Positions 43,038-57,400 of a DNA stretch of 64,000 bases are shown one piece after another. The notes beneath the pieces were generated by a model. It was not told the origin of the DNA. It saw only the letters and a program-made list of their open reading frames with translations, and did no database searches. This stretch comes from Diadema setosum (Eukaryota > Echinodermata > Echinoidea > Diadematoida > Diadematidae), in assembly GCA_033980235.1 (NCBI GenBank), contig CM067069.1, forward strand, positions 18,065,650 through 18,129,649, written 5' to 3'. Position 1 is the first letter of the stretch, and the number at the start of each line of letters is the position of its first letter. The translations under genes and the position numbers were made by a program.

Positions 43038-46000
43038 CTAAAGAAACGACACATGAATGCAAACGGAAATAAGTGAAACATGCTGCATGGAACACACAAT
43101 CAAAGTTTCTAGGAGGTTTCTGACTGCATCAAACAGCAAAGACTACAGAAAATGACGCCGAAGAAGTAGTGTAGTAATCCGTATCTTAACCCGTTGAGTA
43201 CGGGCTGATTTTACTGCAACACCGATTTCCCATAGAAACCTGCCCGAGTATACTCCGGACTCATCCTCAACGGGTTAAGTTCATGGTTTTCTCTAATATT
43301 CATGATGCATTCAACATGAGAGGTTTCCTCTTACAGGCTAGACTACTGTAAAACCTGACATTTTCGTCTGCATGAAACTTTCACAAGGTTTGCGAGGAGC
43401 CAAGATTGACAAAAGTAAAATGTACACAAAAGTGTTTGTCTTCACAATGCGATACACTGTATATGCTAGTGGCGATTATTCACAAAAAATTCATGCCGTG
43501 AAAAAGGTCATCAGCTCTGATTCACAAAAGTTTCACGCAATATATGTTACTGGCTTTACGGTAACTTCTGACTATATCACACAGCAAAGAACACAGAAAT
43601 GACAACAAAAGCATGGTGTAATTATTTTCAAGTTCTTGGTTTTCTGAATTATTTCATAAGACATGCGAGTGCCATACTAACAGGCTTCTCATCCATTTTC
43701 CGTATTTTGTCCACATTACATATTAAGGTAAACTTCCAGCTCTTGCTAACTGTTACCTTGAAATCATTCTAGATGGAAATCTAAAGTTTTTGTACAGGGC
43801 ATTTAGACTAAATTCATTGGCAATTCCATTCAATTCCATTCAATTCAATTCAATTTTATTCAACCATTCAGTAAAAACTTACACGTAGACATGCAAACAA
43901 ATTTCACCACTAATCCAGAAATACAAATTGTCCACTTAAACTCCATTTTCACAAACACACAGGACAATCTATCTGTGTTTATCTGTTTATCCTTTGACCT
44001 AGGCATCATGCCTATATACTTATTCATTACCCATTTAACTATCCATCTATTCTATCTATCACTATTTTTGTTAATCAATCTATACATCTACATGTATCCA
44101 CCTGTCTATTTATCCACAGCTGTCTCTCTCTCTTTCATTTTACATCTTTCTAACTTTCTGTCTACCCTTCTCTCTATCTAGATGTCTTTCCATTTGTCTG
44201 TTTCCATATCTTTCTATCTGTCTGTTCACTTAATTTGCTACTCTAATTCATCATTTGCCACACATGAGCAAGTTCATTCTACATATTAAACAGCAACGGC
44301 TCTTTTTTTTTTTTTGCACTCAAACCACTCTTAAAGGGGATGGCTAGTAACTGATCAGTAGGAATCAGTCATAGTTTCGAAATCTGGGCTGTTAACGATA
44401 GTCCCGACACTGTACAGGCATGCTAACCTGGAAACATTAAATTGCACATTACTTGAATATGAGACCAATCTGAAGCAAATAATTTCCACACAACAATAGA
44501 TATATAATGTACTCTTAAATGAATCCCACAAGGATTGGAACAATCATCCCCCAGCATTCCCACTGAATCCCACTGATCAGTTACTAGCCATCCCCTCTAA
44601 CTAGGGCACTATGAGGGGTATGAAAATAAAAACTCTAAAAATTGTGACAAAAAAGTAAACAGCACCCTCTCTTGGCTTCCAGTGAACAAGATGAGAGATT
44701 ATTCAAATGAAACTTTAACAACTCGCTGGCAAGCTACACTTTTATGCTGTGCGACATCACACGCACATATTCTGGATAGATCGCATCCAAGGGGGCAAGA
44801 CAGAGAGAGAGAGAGACAACTGCTTTGTCCAGTCACATATAACTTAGTACCTGAGGGTTTTTCATCGGTCACGCTGCAAGCCGCCAGCCTGTCCGACTCG
44901 ATGGAGACCGCCTTCTGCTTGCCCCAGAACTTGGCAGGCGTGGTCCTGGGCTGGGCCACGGGGTCAATCTCAATCTTGTCACCCGAGATTCCTGAATGAT
45001 AATGGATGACATCAGGATGACACTGATAAGAATTTGAATGCTCTCAACTTCAGTTTTTCAGGTTTATTCAAGTGCCCTTTAATTCTCATACTATTCAGGC
45101 TACAGACATAAAAGTTATAACTGACTTGGTCTCAATATCACTACCAATGTGGTTGCAGGAACAATGTTTTCTTCTTTTTTTTCACTCACTGATTCTCTGT
45201 ATATTCAGGAAAGTCACTGGAAATTTAAATGAATAGCACTATACTCTCTGCAGTTTAACCTGTTGAGGACGAGTCCCGAGTATACTCGGGCAGGTGTCTA
45301 TGGGAAATGCGTGTTGTAGCAAAGTCAGCCCGTCCTCAACAGGTTAAAGACAATGCTGTACCCATTTTGCACAATGCAGTAGACTTGCACATTCCATAAA
45401 ACTGGAAAACATTATTTGGGGATTTAACAAACAAAATCTTCCACCACCAAAGTAGAATATTTCATGTTCTGTAGAAGCATAAATGGTTTCTGGTCATACA
45501 CGTAGAATACCTATTGTACGGAAAACCCCTTCTCATGAGAAACCAACTCAATTTTGTGAAAAATAGGGGAATACATTTTTCACTTCCATGTCAGCATAAT
45601 TGAGATGACTTACAATTTGCAGTTCAATCTTGGGGACAATAATTCAGACACCAAGAAATTGCATCAAGGACGTAGAAGAGTGAGCCTTACATAAAAACTC
45701 GCTCATGCATTTATTGCATTTTGTCATTACTTAAAAATCAAAAAGATTTCAGCCTTAACTAACATTGTGAATTGGATATAAATATGCATGTATTGTCCAT
45801 CCCAATGCAATTAGAAATCTTTTCCCACAGTCACTTATTAATCTTCTTCCTGTGCCAAAAACTATTGTACATCATTCTTGACACTGTCCTTTCGGTTCTA
45901 CTCGTACAATTACCACATCAAGAATCACTCGAGACCCTTCCCCTTCCCCTAACCCTTCCTCTAATCTTTACTAACCCAATCACCAACGGGTATTTAGCGA

Positions 46001-49000
46001 AGGGGGGGGGGGGGGGGAAGGAATTGTCCTCAGAAGGTAATTGTGCTGATGTGGTCCTTTCATATGATGTACAAAAATACAAAGTCATCTTCTTCTATGC
46101 AAAAATCGCACACATCATTCTTGTATTTTATCCCTCCATCTATACATAGAAAAAAAAAATATATATATATATTTATAAATACATGTATATATGTGTCACC
46201 AAACTGAAAATTTAAACTCCCTCATTAATCACAGGTCTGCCCTTTCACATATTGAAGTGTATAATGTATCTATCTCATAAAAGTTATACAAGTTGTATGA
46301 ACCATTTTATTACAAGTCTGCTTCTTCTTGCACTACAGTCAACAGCTGGATAACATGACAACTGAGTCAGACACGTTAAAGAGACAAAAACTGAGCACTT
46401 TGGGTGGTTCTTTTTTTCCTTTCGATTGTTTTCATGTGGATTCGAAGTTTTCTTTCTTATTCTTTTTGAGAAGGAAGGAAAGATATTTAGTCATAACCTG
46501 AGCTCATTTCTGGAATCCAAGCAGAGGTCGGCCCACTTATTTCCTCATGTATGAATTCCATGTGTTGTCAATAAAAGCTGATTACAAACAGAGATCAGGC
46601 GGGACAAAGGAACAAACAAAACGTGACAAAGAGGGCGCAAACGTCACGGGACGGGGAGAGATTTCAATTTGCATCACGCAGCTCTGCGTCCCTCTCTGAC
46701 AGCGTCTGGCCGACTTTGCTCTCGTGTCGTGCCCTGCTCCACGGCACAGGGCCTGTACGAATTCATTTCCCCCACACACGGCATCATTTGTCAGAATTCT
46801 CTCTTTTTTTACACCAAAGGGTGGTTTAGGTTGGATCGAAACTAATCACGATGCCATTGTCACTGTTTGCATTAGCTCTGTTTCCTTCATCCTGCCAAAC
46901 AACGCTGAATCTTGAAGGAAAAAAAAAAAAGGTCCCTGAATTTCACACAAACCACATTTAAAGAAAAATAGTCCTGCACTTTTACATTAAGTGACTTTAA
47001 GGAAATCAGTTCCCAATTTTGAATAAGAAAAGTACTTTATTTTGGTAATACAAACACAGAAATATCACACTTTAAAAACATGATCAAAATACAACTAGAA
47101 GAATAAAGTGTGGAATGGCTGTTCAAAAGTCAGTCAAAAAAAAAATGCTTATCTGCATCTTAATAAAAAAATCAAACCCTTTATTTTTTTTTTTTTTGCT
47201 CCAAAATTCATCTTGTCATTACCAAATTGGCATCTCTGAATTTCACTGTTTATCCCCTACGGGAGAAAGATTAAATGGAACTGCTTAAATCAGTCAAAAA
47301 ACACAAAAATAATATGCCATTTTAAGATCAAAACACGATTTTCTCCTAGACGGTATTGCCAATTTTAAGATCTAATATGAATTCAGCAATGGGGCTTGTC
47401 AATGATTCTGTGATTATGATAAACCATTTTGTATCATCACTTTTTTTTCTCGTAGACGGTGTTGCCAATTTAAAGATCAGTTATGAATTTAGCAATTAAG
47501 AGCCTTCTCAATAATTCTGTGACTATGATAAATCTTTTTTGCATCATTAAAACAAGGCCCAAAGGAAGAGGAATGAAGACGATTCCATTATACCTCATGA
47601 AACACTACAATGAATAATAAAATTATGCTAACAAAATAAGCACTAAACAACAGAAATATGATTTCTGGGAGTTGGTGGGCTAATAGACTGTCATACAATC
47701 TGTACAGTACTCCATACTAACTCTTATTACCACTGCATACTTCAAACAATGAGAACATTACCGGTATTCCCTTGGCTATCCTGGAATAGATCTAAGTCCT
47801 TACTATCCATGTCCTGTATTGTTTCAACATTAATGACAAATTCATTATTTCTTGTGGCTTTATGTCATGGTGAGACATTTCAAACTTAAAATGAAATAAA
47901 AAGTAGAAGTATAAATATGTATAAAAGTGGAAACCCAGTCCTAATTATGATGGTTAGAAGATGTAAATGAGCTGCAGAGCAGTCTTTCACTGTTTCTCTA
48001 AATTTGCTTGAATTTTACTCACACGCTGACCTCACATACTATCATCTCCAATGCCAACTTCGCTTTTTTTCCCTAACCAGTTAATGTTCCTTGAATATTT
48101 TGCGTGCTGGCATCACTTTACGTCAAACATACAAGCCTGGATCAGATCCATGTGGAATGACGCTTTCAGTTTGCGAACACGCTGACACTTCGGCAATCGC
48201 TCGCAGCTGTTCTCTTTGCGCACACAGGAGAGCGTGTGAAGCGTGAATTGGACGCGCCCGGTGCGCAAAACAGAAACAGGGGACAGAAAATGCGAAGAGG
48301 GGGCGTAGTTCTCTCACGCCCTCTCTTTGAAGTATGAAATCGATGAGCCAAATCAAAGGGCAATGCTCTCGCTCCAATCTCTGACCGTTCTAAATTTCCT
48401 CCTCTCACGTGCAATGCATTATCATCTTTCAAATCATCTAAACCTAAACAGTTGGAAATCTTTACCTGATCACATAAAACTAAAAGTTAAAATTGAAAGA
48501 AAAAAAAATCTTCAGTATGAGCAATAATCTAGTTTAGCAAACATCTATTCCACATGTTCAAGAGACCCAGAATCCAAGGATACTCTTCTCTGGATACTTT
48601 CACTGATTTTACTCTCTTTTTCTTTTTTCAAATCTGAGCCAGTCTGACTTTATATATAGGTCAGTACATTTAAGTGACAGAGAATAAATGACAAACTTAA
48701 AGCTATTGAAATGATTGTGATACCAGAATATTAAAACCTCTATTTTGACACAGAAATAATCTACCATAACCCTCACTCATAAACTGCATAGAGACCTAAC
48801 CATTGCTTTCTTGACCCAAAACTAATATTCATTAATGCTGCAATTCTATTTTCTGAAAACACAATGAATGTCAAAAGAGAACAACAAAAAAAAAAATATG
48901 TGAAACTGATATTTGATCTTTAAACCTTATATACCCTTCACAGGAAGAAATTTGAAGTTTTCTTGGGAAGGTTAGCTATAAGCCATTGATTGCCAGATAT

Positions 49001-52000
49001 TGCACTTTCCCTTTTGGTCTAATACTCAGTACCGGTATATGGCACACACGGTCCCTATATGGAACAGGTTACACAATACAAACTTTATTGTGCCATGGGT
49101 CAGCTGTGCATTCATGTAGGTTTTATCCCTGTCTGGTAATGAAAACTGCCTGTAATACAGAGGCATGAGAGGATGAAAAAAAATTCTCTGATAATGTCTT
49201 GCAATTCAAAAGTTCTGTTTTTGCGGTTAATTCTTCTTTTCTTTCTTAGTTTATGGTCACATTTCTGCAGACGCAATGGGAGGGAAAAAACCCACAAAAT
49301 AACATGATGATAATAACTTCTCATGATTGGACAATATCACAGAGGCCAATGTGTAGATGGTTGACACATTGAGTCACACCTCAAGGGAAAACAAACCATC
49401 CAGTGCTTCTAAGTGGTGCTCCTTTCAGCATGCTGGATCAATTACATGAGAACCATTTTTTTTCTCCACTGTGTCGGCGGGAGACTAATTTTCAAAATTT
49501 CCTGCGTTATCCCCAGCCGGGAATAGCTCCCAGTAAACATTAAGGAAAACAGACTCCAAGTAAAAACAAAATATATATGTAAATAAATGAGAGACAACAA
49601 TAATAAAAAATCTGCAGTTAGAAGTGATGCTGGGTAAATGTTAGAAATGTCACACGACTAAACTTGACTCCAAAACATAGATTGTCTATGAAATAAAAGA
49701 GGCAAAAGCATGCATGGTATCCCTCCTTTTTTTTTTCAAATAAAATAATCTAATAATATAATAATGCAATGAACATAGAGAAACAGCAAAAGATGTATTG
49801 TTATGTCCAGTTTTTACTCAATGGTTTCCCAGTCATATATCCTAAATCATATTATATCTATCATTAAGTATAGAAGCAAAAATAAAACCTTTGCAGGACT
49901 TGTCAGTCTAAGTCACAGAGTATGATAGTGGGTAGAAAGTGGGTATCTCATTGGCCTAGAGACTGGGTGACAACCTAGTGGCGACTCGAGTCTCACTGGC
50001 CGTGGAAACGCCTCTGTGATGTCTCCTGGGCCCTATTTCATAAAAATGTGATATGAAAGCAACTCTTGCTGGAATGGCAGTTGGTAAGAATCCAGCTTCC
50101 TGATTGGCTGTTGCTATGGAAAGTTGCTATTCCAGCAAGCGTTGCTATCCTAACACCTTTTAGGAAACAGGGCCCTGGAGTCACCTTCTTGGCGAGAGCA
50201 TGAGCCATTTTTGGGTCTTTCAAGTCAGTTCTTCAACGGACTAAATAATGCCACACAAGGTGTTACTCTCAACCTCTCTCTATTCAAATGGTAAATCTCA
50301 GATCACATTGAGTGATTTCAAGTTCGGTGCTACTGCTATCTCAGCACTAGCACCGGCAATAAAACCGAACTTAATATCAGTGGGTGCTGGGAGGTTGACC
50401 GCAAAATTATGAAGCATTTCCAGTTGCTGGTGCTGGGCTCGGAGTTGAATGTCATCTGCTGAACCGAGCTCCGCCGTTTGTGTTAGCAATTTGCGTGCTT
50501 TTTTCCCATTGGCTAAAACTAGCCCCTAGGGATTATCATCTTCGTCATTTCAAGTTCGATGCTGGTTTTAGCATTGCCATGTGAGACCCACATTCACTTC
50601 CATAATACAATGTAAATGTACGTAAAAGTCTATGCTAACGCAATGGCCGTCCACGTAACGTACACAAACACTCTAGATATGGCTACTAAATCTGAGTCTG
50701 GGAGCAAAATTGAGACCGTTGTATTTTGAGGAAGGGATGAAATTTGTGCCATTTTAATCATTCTTCCTCATTATGTGTCCAAATCTATGCAGTCATGGCT
50801 ACATCTGTTGATATTTGACTGTAATCACACGCAATCACTTTTTTCATCACAGACATTGCAATGCTGTGATCCCTACCCCCTAGTCCTGGGAATCGATAAT
50901 CGTGATCGGTATCGTTGCGTTAATCTGACCGTCGGTGTTGGAGCTCAATTTAAGGCCGTTGTTTGAGAGATAGCACTAGCACTAGCACCAAACTTGAAAT
51001 CACCCATTGTCTGTACACCAATGGAGCTTCCTGCTGTATTAATATGCAGCCTTCCAGCAGCATCCACTTTAACTTATGAATACGACCAACCTAGTTGAAT
51101 CTCTGTTGCCGGGCGTAGCCTGTGCAGCATGTTGACCCTGTAGGACCGGTACTCTGAGCTCAGGACTAGTTGGGGCTCCCTGTCACCGGAGTACGGTCGC
51201 ATTCTCTCTGTCTTCACATAGTCCCGCTTACCTGTATGAAGGAAAACGAGTGAGAAGTGTTGGTGGAGGATCAACACCTTACATCATGAGAGCTTAGCAT
51301 ACCAATCAAACTTTAGATTGAAAAGTATATCTCACTCAATCAAAAAGAAAAAACCCAAAACCCACAGAAAATGACTTATCAAAACATAAAGATTATAATA
51401 TGTGATAATAACAATTCACAACATTTATAGAGCGCGTTATTACATAAAATGTCTCTAAGCGCTAAATGTAGGCCCTATGTATAGTAGCTATAGGCTTTGA
51501 ACAACAGGTATTTTTAGTAAGGTGCTAAAGTTATTTAAATGAATACTTTAAATAATAAATATTCCAGAAGGCTTTTTCCCAATCAAAACTACTCTTTTAT
51601 ATGATACAATATTTTGACAACAGAGCAATATAGATATGGACATATATGTGAAAACAAATGTTTGCCATAATGATTGTTCACTGATCACAGCAATTGACAG
51701 ATACACTTCCTTTAGACATACCCCCCCCCAAAAAAAAAGGAACAGAATATCATATTATATACCATATAATATAACAGAGTATATACAATACTGAGTAAAT
51801 CTGGTTTTGTGAGACAACTTTACAAGCAGTTGCATTCGAGATCGGGAGCCACAATGACAGAATGAAGGGGTTCTGTCACTTTTCTAAGAGAAAAGTTTGT
51901 GATTTTCCCACATAAGAAAAGATATACACTTCACTCCTGCTACTACAGGAAATAATTTCTGCCAGCTGTAAATGTCGCAAATATCAGTCAACCAGCCAAA

Positions 52001-54023
52001 TTCGCAGAAATGGAAACCGGTTGTGGGCGTTGGAGTAGGTTTGAGTCCCAAACGGGCAATAATGTCCTTTGGCATGGCTGCTGGCATTTTATCCTCATTG
52101 CCAATTCTTTTGAAGGAGACTTAAAGGACAAAGTTACCTTCACCCATTGAGGACGAGTCCCAAGTATACTCGGGCAGGTTTCTGTGGGAAATGCGTGTTG
52201 TAGCAAAATCAGCCCGTCCTCAACGGGTTAACATTTGTGTGGATTGCGTGAATGTAGCATTTCTGTAGCAGAACACATCAGTGAAAGTTTGAGGAAAATT
52301 GGACAATTTTTGTAGTTTCAGTTGCTGCCATCACTGGATGAGAAGACTGCTACAGTTTGTGATGCAACATGCATAGAATGACATAAAGAACATATAAAGA
52401 ACATTCAACAAACATTCATTTTTCCAGCATAAAAAAAACCCCACTTAAAGATGATAAAAAGTTTTGGTACCTCAAAAGTTTCCCTGAATTTCCGTGTTTC
52501 AGGTTAAAGTACCTTTCATATAACTAACACTGTGAGACTTACTCCCCCCAAAATGCTCTCATTTCTTAGTAATCATGCAATTAACTGAGACCAGCAGCCC
52601 CATACCCATAGCGTAATGGGGCTTCGCATTGTAGCATTCAGGATCATGACAGATTTAGTATCGCGGCTCTGGTACGAAACCATTATTGCATGATTACTAA
52701 GACATGAGAGCACTTTGGGGCGAGTAAGTCTCACAGTGTTAGTTATATGAAAGGTACTTTAACCTGAAACATAAACTAAGACAAGGAAATTCAGGGAAAC
52801 TTTTGAGGTAATACCAAAACTTTATATTATCTTTAACTTGCCTCTTTCAGAAGGCAAGGGTAATCATGTTATCCTTAACGTACATCAGGAACAAGTCGAG
52901 GGAATGTGACCTTAAAAAAAAGAGGGAATTTTGTGGAATTCTCTCTACATTTTCTTTATATCGTCCTTTCTACGCATGTGACATCACAAACTGAAGTAAT
53001 GATAATGGCAATGAAACTTTAAAGATTCATAACTTTTGAACAGATTGTCTGATTTTTCTCAAACTTTCCCTGATGTGTTCTACTAAAACTTGCTGCATTC
53101 ACTCAATCCGCTTGAATATGAAGGTAACCTTGTCCTTTAAAGCTGCCAGTCCCATGTATAGGAATGCTATGACCTGCTGCACATAAAAGGACCAACTTCA
53201 CTTCTATCACAAAGGGCAGTGTGTAATCATGGTGAAATAGCCAAACACACACAAAAACTGGCAGATACCTGCTAGAACCTTCAGAATTAAAGGAGGCAGA
53301 TTAAAGGGATCGTATAGTTTTGGTTGAGACCTAACTTCAGATTTCTAACATTTTTTGGTGAGAAACAACTTATGAAATATGAAAGAGCATGTAATTCCAA
53401 GAGGAATTCAATGTTTATTTGATGAAAATTGGTTTTGAAATGGCCGAGATACGCAAAAAAGAGAAATCCTAATGAAAGGTGGGACCCATCTTTTATTATG
53501 ATCGCTTTATTTTACTTTGTTTTTGGATGTCTCAGCCATTTCAAAACTGATTTTCATCAAATAAATTTTGAATTCGTCTTAGAATGGTATGCTCTGTACT
53601 ATTTCATAAGTAGTTTCTTGGTATCTCACAAAAAGTTAAAAGCCTAATCCTTGCCTCCACCAAGACTGTACCATCCCTTCAACGTGATGATGAAGAAGGG
53701 GAAGAAGAAGAAGAAGAAGAAGAAGAAAGAGAAGAAGAAGAATATTACACATACAACGTAAAATATCAAACTTGAGATAAAACCTGTGACTGCAATGGGG
53801 TGGTACTCACTGTGTTCTCGGACCATGATAAAGTTCATGGTGTCCACCTCACACAGCTTGAGGTCCAGGTCCAATGGCACACCAGGGGCAGAGGTCTTTT
53901 CCAAGAGGTAGTGGGGTCCTGGGGGTATAGGGTGATGATAAATGATAAGGATAGTTACAGGTTACAGTTCACAATTCTTGTCAAAACTTTTTTTGTTACA
54001 ATACACTCTCTTTTGTTACAATA

Positions 54024-54118
<95 letters not shown>

Positions 54119-54409
54119 GCCCCATCTTCATCATATTATTTCTTCTCTGTACTAATCTTTAGGCAAAGAAATGCCCCTTTTTCACTCCTTCCACTGACCT
54201 ATCCTCTGTCATCCCAACACTTCTTTTCAGGACAAATATCAAATGGTGTTATGTAAAACTCCCTATAAAAGGTTTCATGAAACATATTATGACAACTAGA
54301 ATATGTGAACTGACAAAATTTACTCCTGATACTAATTCTACTGATTACAACCATAACTACTTTGATTTGATACACCAAACTACTACTACTACTACTACTA
54401 CTACAACAG

Positions 54410-54495
<86 letters not shown>

Positions 54496-57400
54496 TTACT
54501 ACTACTACTACAACTACTACTACAACTACTTCCACTTTTTTCTGTTAATGTGACAAATATGGTAATAATTATGATAATGATAACAACAATTAGAGACAGC
54601 ACTGATTATGATAATAAAGCTGCTAAACAGTAAACTGGTGCAAACAATGCACCTGGTCATTACCATAGCAAAAATATGAAATGAAAATGTCATGTCTAAT
54701 ATCCTATGAAAGCAATGCATAATCAAGGAATTTTGATATGGATAAAGTGTAAACATTCAGCTACTGAGTCAATTTCAAAATGAGAAATGAGAATTCCAGG
54801 GTTCTGTCCTTGCATACATAAACACTAAATGAAGTCCCAGGGGTTTCATGTCCTGTGACTATTGCAGGAGCATGACTAACTTTCAACAAGTGAAACATCA
54901 CATCTGACATATCCTGATGATTTCTTTTGAAAAACATTCCTGGATACAAAGTGCTCAATTCCTGGACAAGAAAATGAACTTTGAAGACAATACTGTTTTC
55001 AAGATAGATAGAAGGCTGGGAAGTTAAAACCCATGTTCAAAAATTTCCATGAAGTAAAAGAAGTGTACCACTTTACGTCTAGGCTTAACTTGCTTAGTTT
55101 TTCCCTCAGCATTCAGTACCCCATCCAAACTTAACATAAATGTAAACTTAACGCAACGTAATGTTGAGTGGGCTTGCTGTCAAAAAATACGTCTTGCACA
55201 TCTACAACCCAAGGCACACATCTGTGCCAAGTTTTATGGGAATCGGTAGAAAACTGAGGAAGTAGTTCGCGACGCAAGATTTGTACCCATTTTTGCCCAT
55301 AATATGCCGTTACCATGGCAACGTACTTTTGGGTACTGTCAAAAAATACGTCTTGCACATCTACAACCCAAGGCACACATCTGTGCCAAGTTTTATGGGA
55401 ATCGGTTGAAAACTGAGGAAGTAGTTCGCGACGAAAGATTTGCAACGGACCGACCGCCCGACCGACCGCCCGACCGACCGACCGTCCGCTGATTCCTATA
55501 TACCCCCTTCAAACTTCGTTTGGCGGGGGTATAAAAATTGCCGGATCCAAGAGTTCTGGCCATGGGGTCGGCCGCCATTTTGAATTCCAATATGGCCGCC
55601 GTCAAAGATTCCTATCTTCAGTTCTGAATGACATAAGCCATTGAAATTTGATACAATAAAAGCATGGTGATACGATGACTTCAATAACAGACTTATTTGA
55701 CATGTCTGACAAGCTGCACGGCAGCCAATTTGAATTTTCCTACATAGTTGCCATGTTGGAGTGTTGAAAAACTCTATCTCGGGTTTGTAAATTAGGCTAC
55801 CTGATTGAGTGCTGCTGTATTTACATTGTGACGTCAGTGAAAGGTGCATTATGCTTCACTTTTGCTGCACTTTTTGGCATGCCCGTGAATGTTGGTGGTG
55901 ATGTTTGTCTTCGCAGCCATACTGGAATTCAAAATAGCGGGCATTGCGTTTGTCAGACACATCACTTTAGTCCATTTTTTAACTCAGTATGTTAAAATAC
56001 TTGCTTGCACCTAATTTCAGCATCACTCACCACTTAGACCTCAAGATAGGGATTTCGAACAATTCATCAAGCTGGCCATATTGGAATTCAAAATGGCAGC
56101 TATTCGATGTTTGTCAGACACTTCAAATTAATCTGTAATCAAATTCAATAAGTCAAAATGCTCTTGTGTACCAAGTTTTGGTGCCACAGGTCATTCTGAA
56201 ATGAAGATAGGGATCTTTAAATTTGTTTTTTGAAGGCGGCCATATTGGAATTCAAAATGGCGGCCGACCCCGTGGTCAGATCTCTTGGATCCGGCAATTT
56301 TTGAAATCAGCACACCAAAAACCCCTATTTGCAAAATTTCATACTTTCTGCCGGATATGAGCATCTCGACCAATTTTTGCTACATATCTGCCCCACTAAC
56401 TGTGTTATTGTATTATAGCAGGTTTATATTTTCTCGAATTTCACAAATTTCAAAACACATAAAATCCTGACATGGATGCAATGAACACGTGTACATTTCT
56501 CTGTCCATTGCTTGTACTCCACAAGCGCAAATTGATCACCGACAAAATTGTCACTAAATCACGACTAGCAAAAAATTTAGACTTGCTGAACACATGGCCT
56601 ATGCCGTACGCGAAGGGTTAAAGTAAGAAAGAAGTTGGAAGGTGGTGGTAAGGCATCCTGACTGAAACCAACCTGCTGTAGGGATGATTCCTTTTCGTTT
56701 CCTCAGCGCCTTGGTCAGAATCTGTCTCAGAGTGATTTGGGTGGTGTCCACAGCCAAGCGGGATTCGCCGTCCGATGATTTACTACCGATAAAATCAAGA
56801 AACGTCGATCATAAAGAGTTTGTGAATAAGTGAATGCTAAACTACAGAGTATCAGTTCTTGAATGTATTCACAAAACATACTGTGAAGACAACATGCTCA
56901 GAATTAGTATTATTATTTTTAGATAAACTGAACCAAATATTTTGGTTTCATCTGAGATGTGAGGTTTGAGATCTACACTGAAAGCTTTCCCTGTGCAAAT
57001 TTCAAGCATCATCAAAACATGATAATAAAATACTCAGCTTTTTTGATGACAACATCAAATAGTCAAATAGACAAGATGAAGTTCTGGGACTACCTTGTAC
57101 TGTATCTTGCCAAACATAAAACAGTAAAGTATAATAATACATATTAAACTAGATGTATCGCTACGGCGACTGATATGCCTCCGCCATAATGCATGGTTCT
57201 CCTAATAGGTCTATAGTACAATGTCTTGACAATGTGTGATAACAGTTTCACACAATTGGCAAAATATTAAAATGACAGGTTTGCTATAAATGTGCTGAAT
57301 GTTCACTTTCCTAGAACTAGGTTCAATTGGATGAATTATTCAAATGTCAGAGTGCAGGTATTTGGGGAACTGATGATTTTTACTTGACTTTTGACCCTTT

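Larger units (their letters stand above)
43038..44850 (-). other. SIN1 intron with two TTAA MITEs
   Basis: Holds elements at 43186-43278 and 44331-44600, and a CTAT/TCTATC-rich low-complexity stretch at about 43970-44220. Confidence 0.75.
44992..51090 (-). other. SIN1 intron (6.1 kb)
   Basis: Contains TTAA MITE copy 45255-45347, a G run (46002-46016), two GC-richer patches (46580-46780 and 48130-48330), a MITE at 50028-50175 and a larger inverted-repeat element at 50311-51004. No exon recognised; the frames in the GC-richer patches have no similarity I know. Confidence 0.65.
52121..53140. mobile_element. TTAA-flanked foldback, AGGACAAAGTTACC ends, twice invaded
   Basis: TTAAAGGACAAAGTTACCTTCA at the left is mirrored by TGAAGGTAACCTTGTCCTTTAA at the right. 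Arms of about 180 bp include GAACACATCAGTGAAAGTTT / AAACTTTCCCTGATGTGTTC. The left arm is interrupted by an 85-bp MITE (52139-52231) absent from the right arm. The centre holds a further foldback (52445-52836). Confidence 0.87.
51232..53810 (-). other. SIN1 intron with nested foldback elements
   Basis: Contains a SINE-like remnant (51411-51470), the nested element 52121-53140, the palindromic MITE copy 53301-53685, and a GAA/GAAGAA tract (53690-53745). Confidence 0.8.
53919..56672 (-). other. SIN1 intron with microsatellites and inverted-repeat elements
   Basis: Holds (CT)n blocks (54026-54100), about 50 ACT units (54378-54530), a duplicated-segment element (55140-55530) and a 770-bp inverted repeat (55533-56302). 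Confidence 0.8.

Noticed and set aside
46582..48432. Moderately GC-rich frames on the minus strand at 46.6 and 48.2 kb as extra SIN1 exons
   Set aside because: The flanking SIN1 exons already join in phase with continuous homology. These frames match nothing in SIN1.
54277..54633. Frames with long Leu, Ser or Val runs
   Set aside because: Produced by the (ACT)n array in a SIN1 intron.
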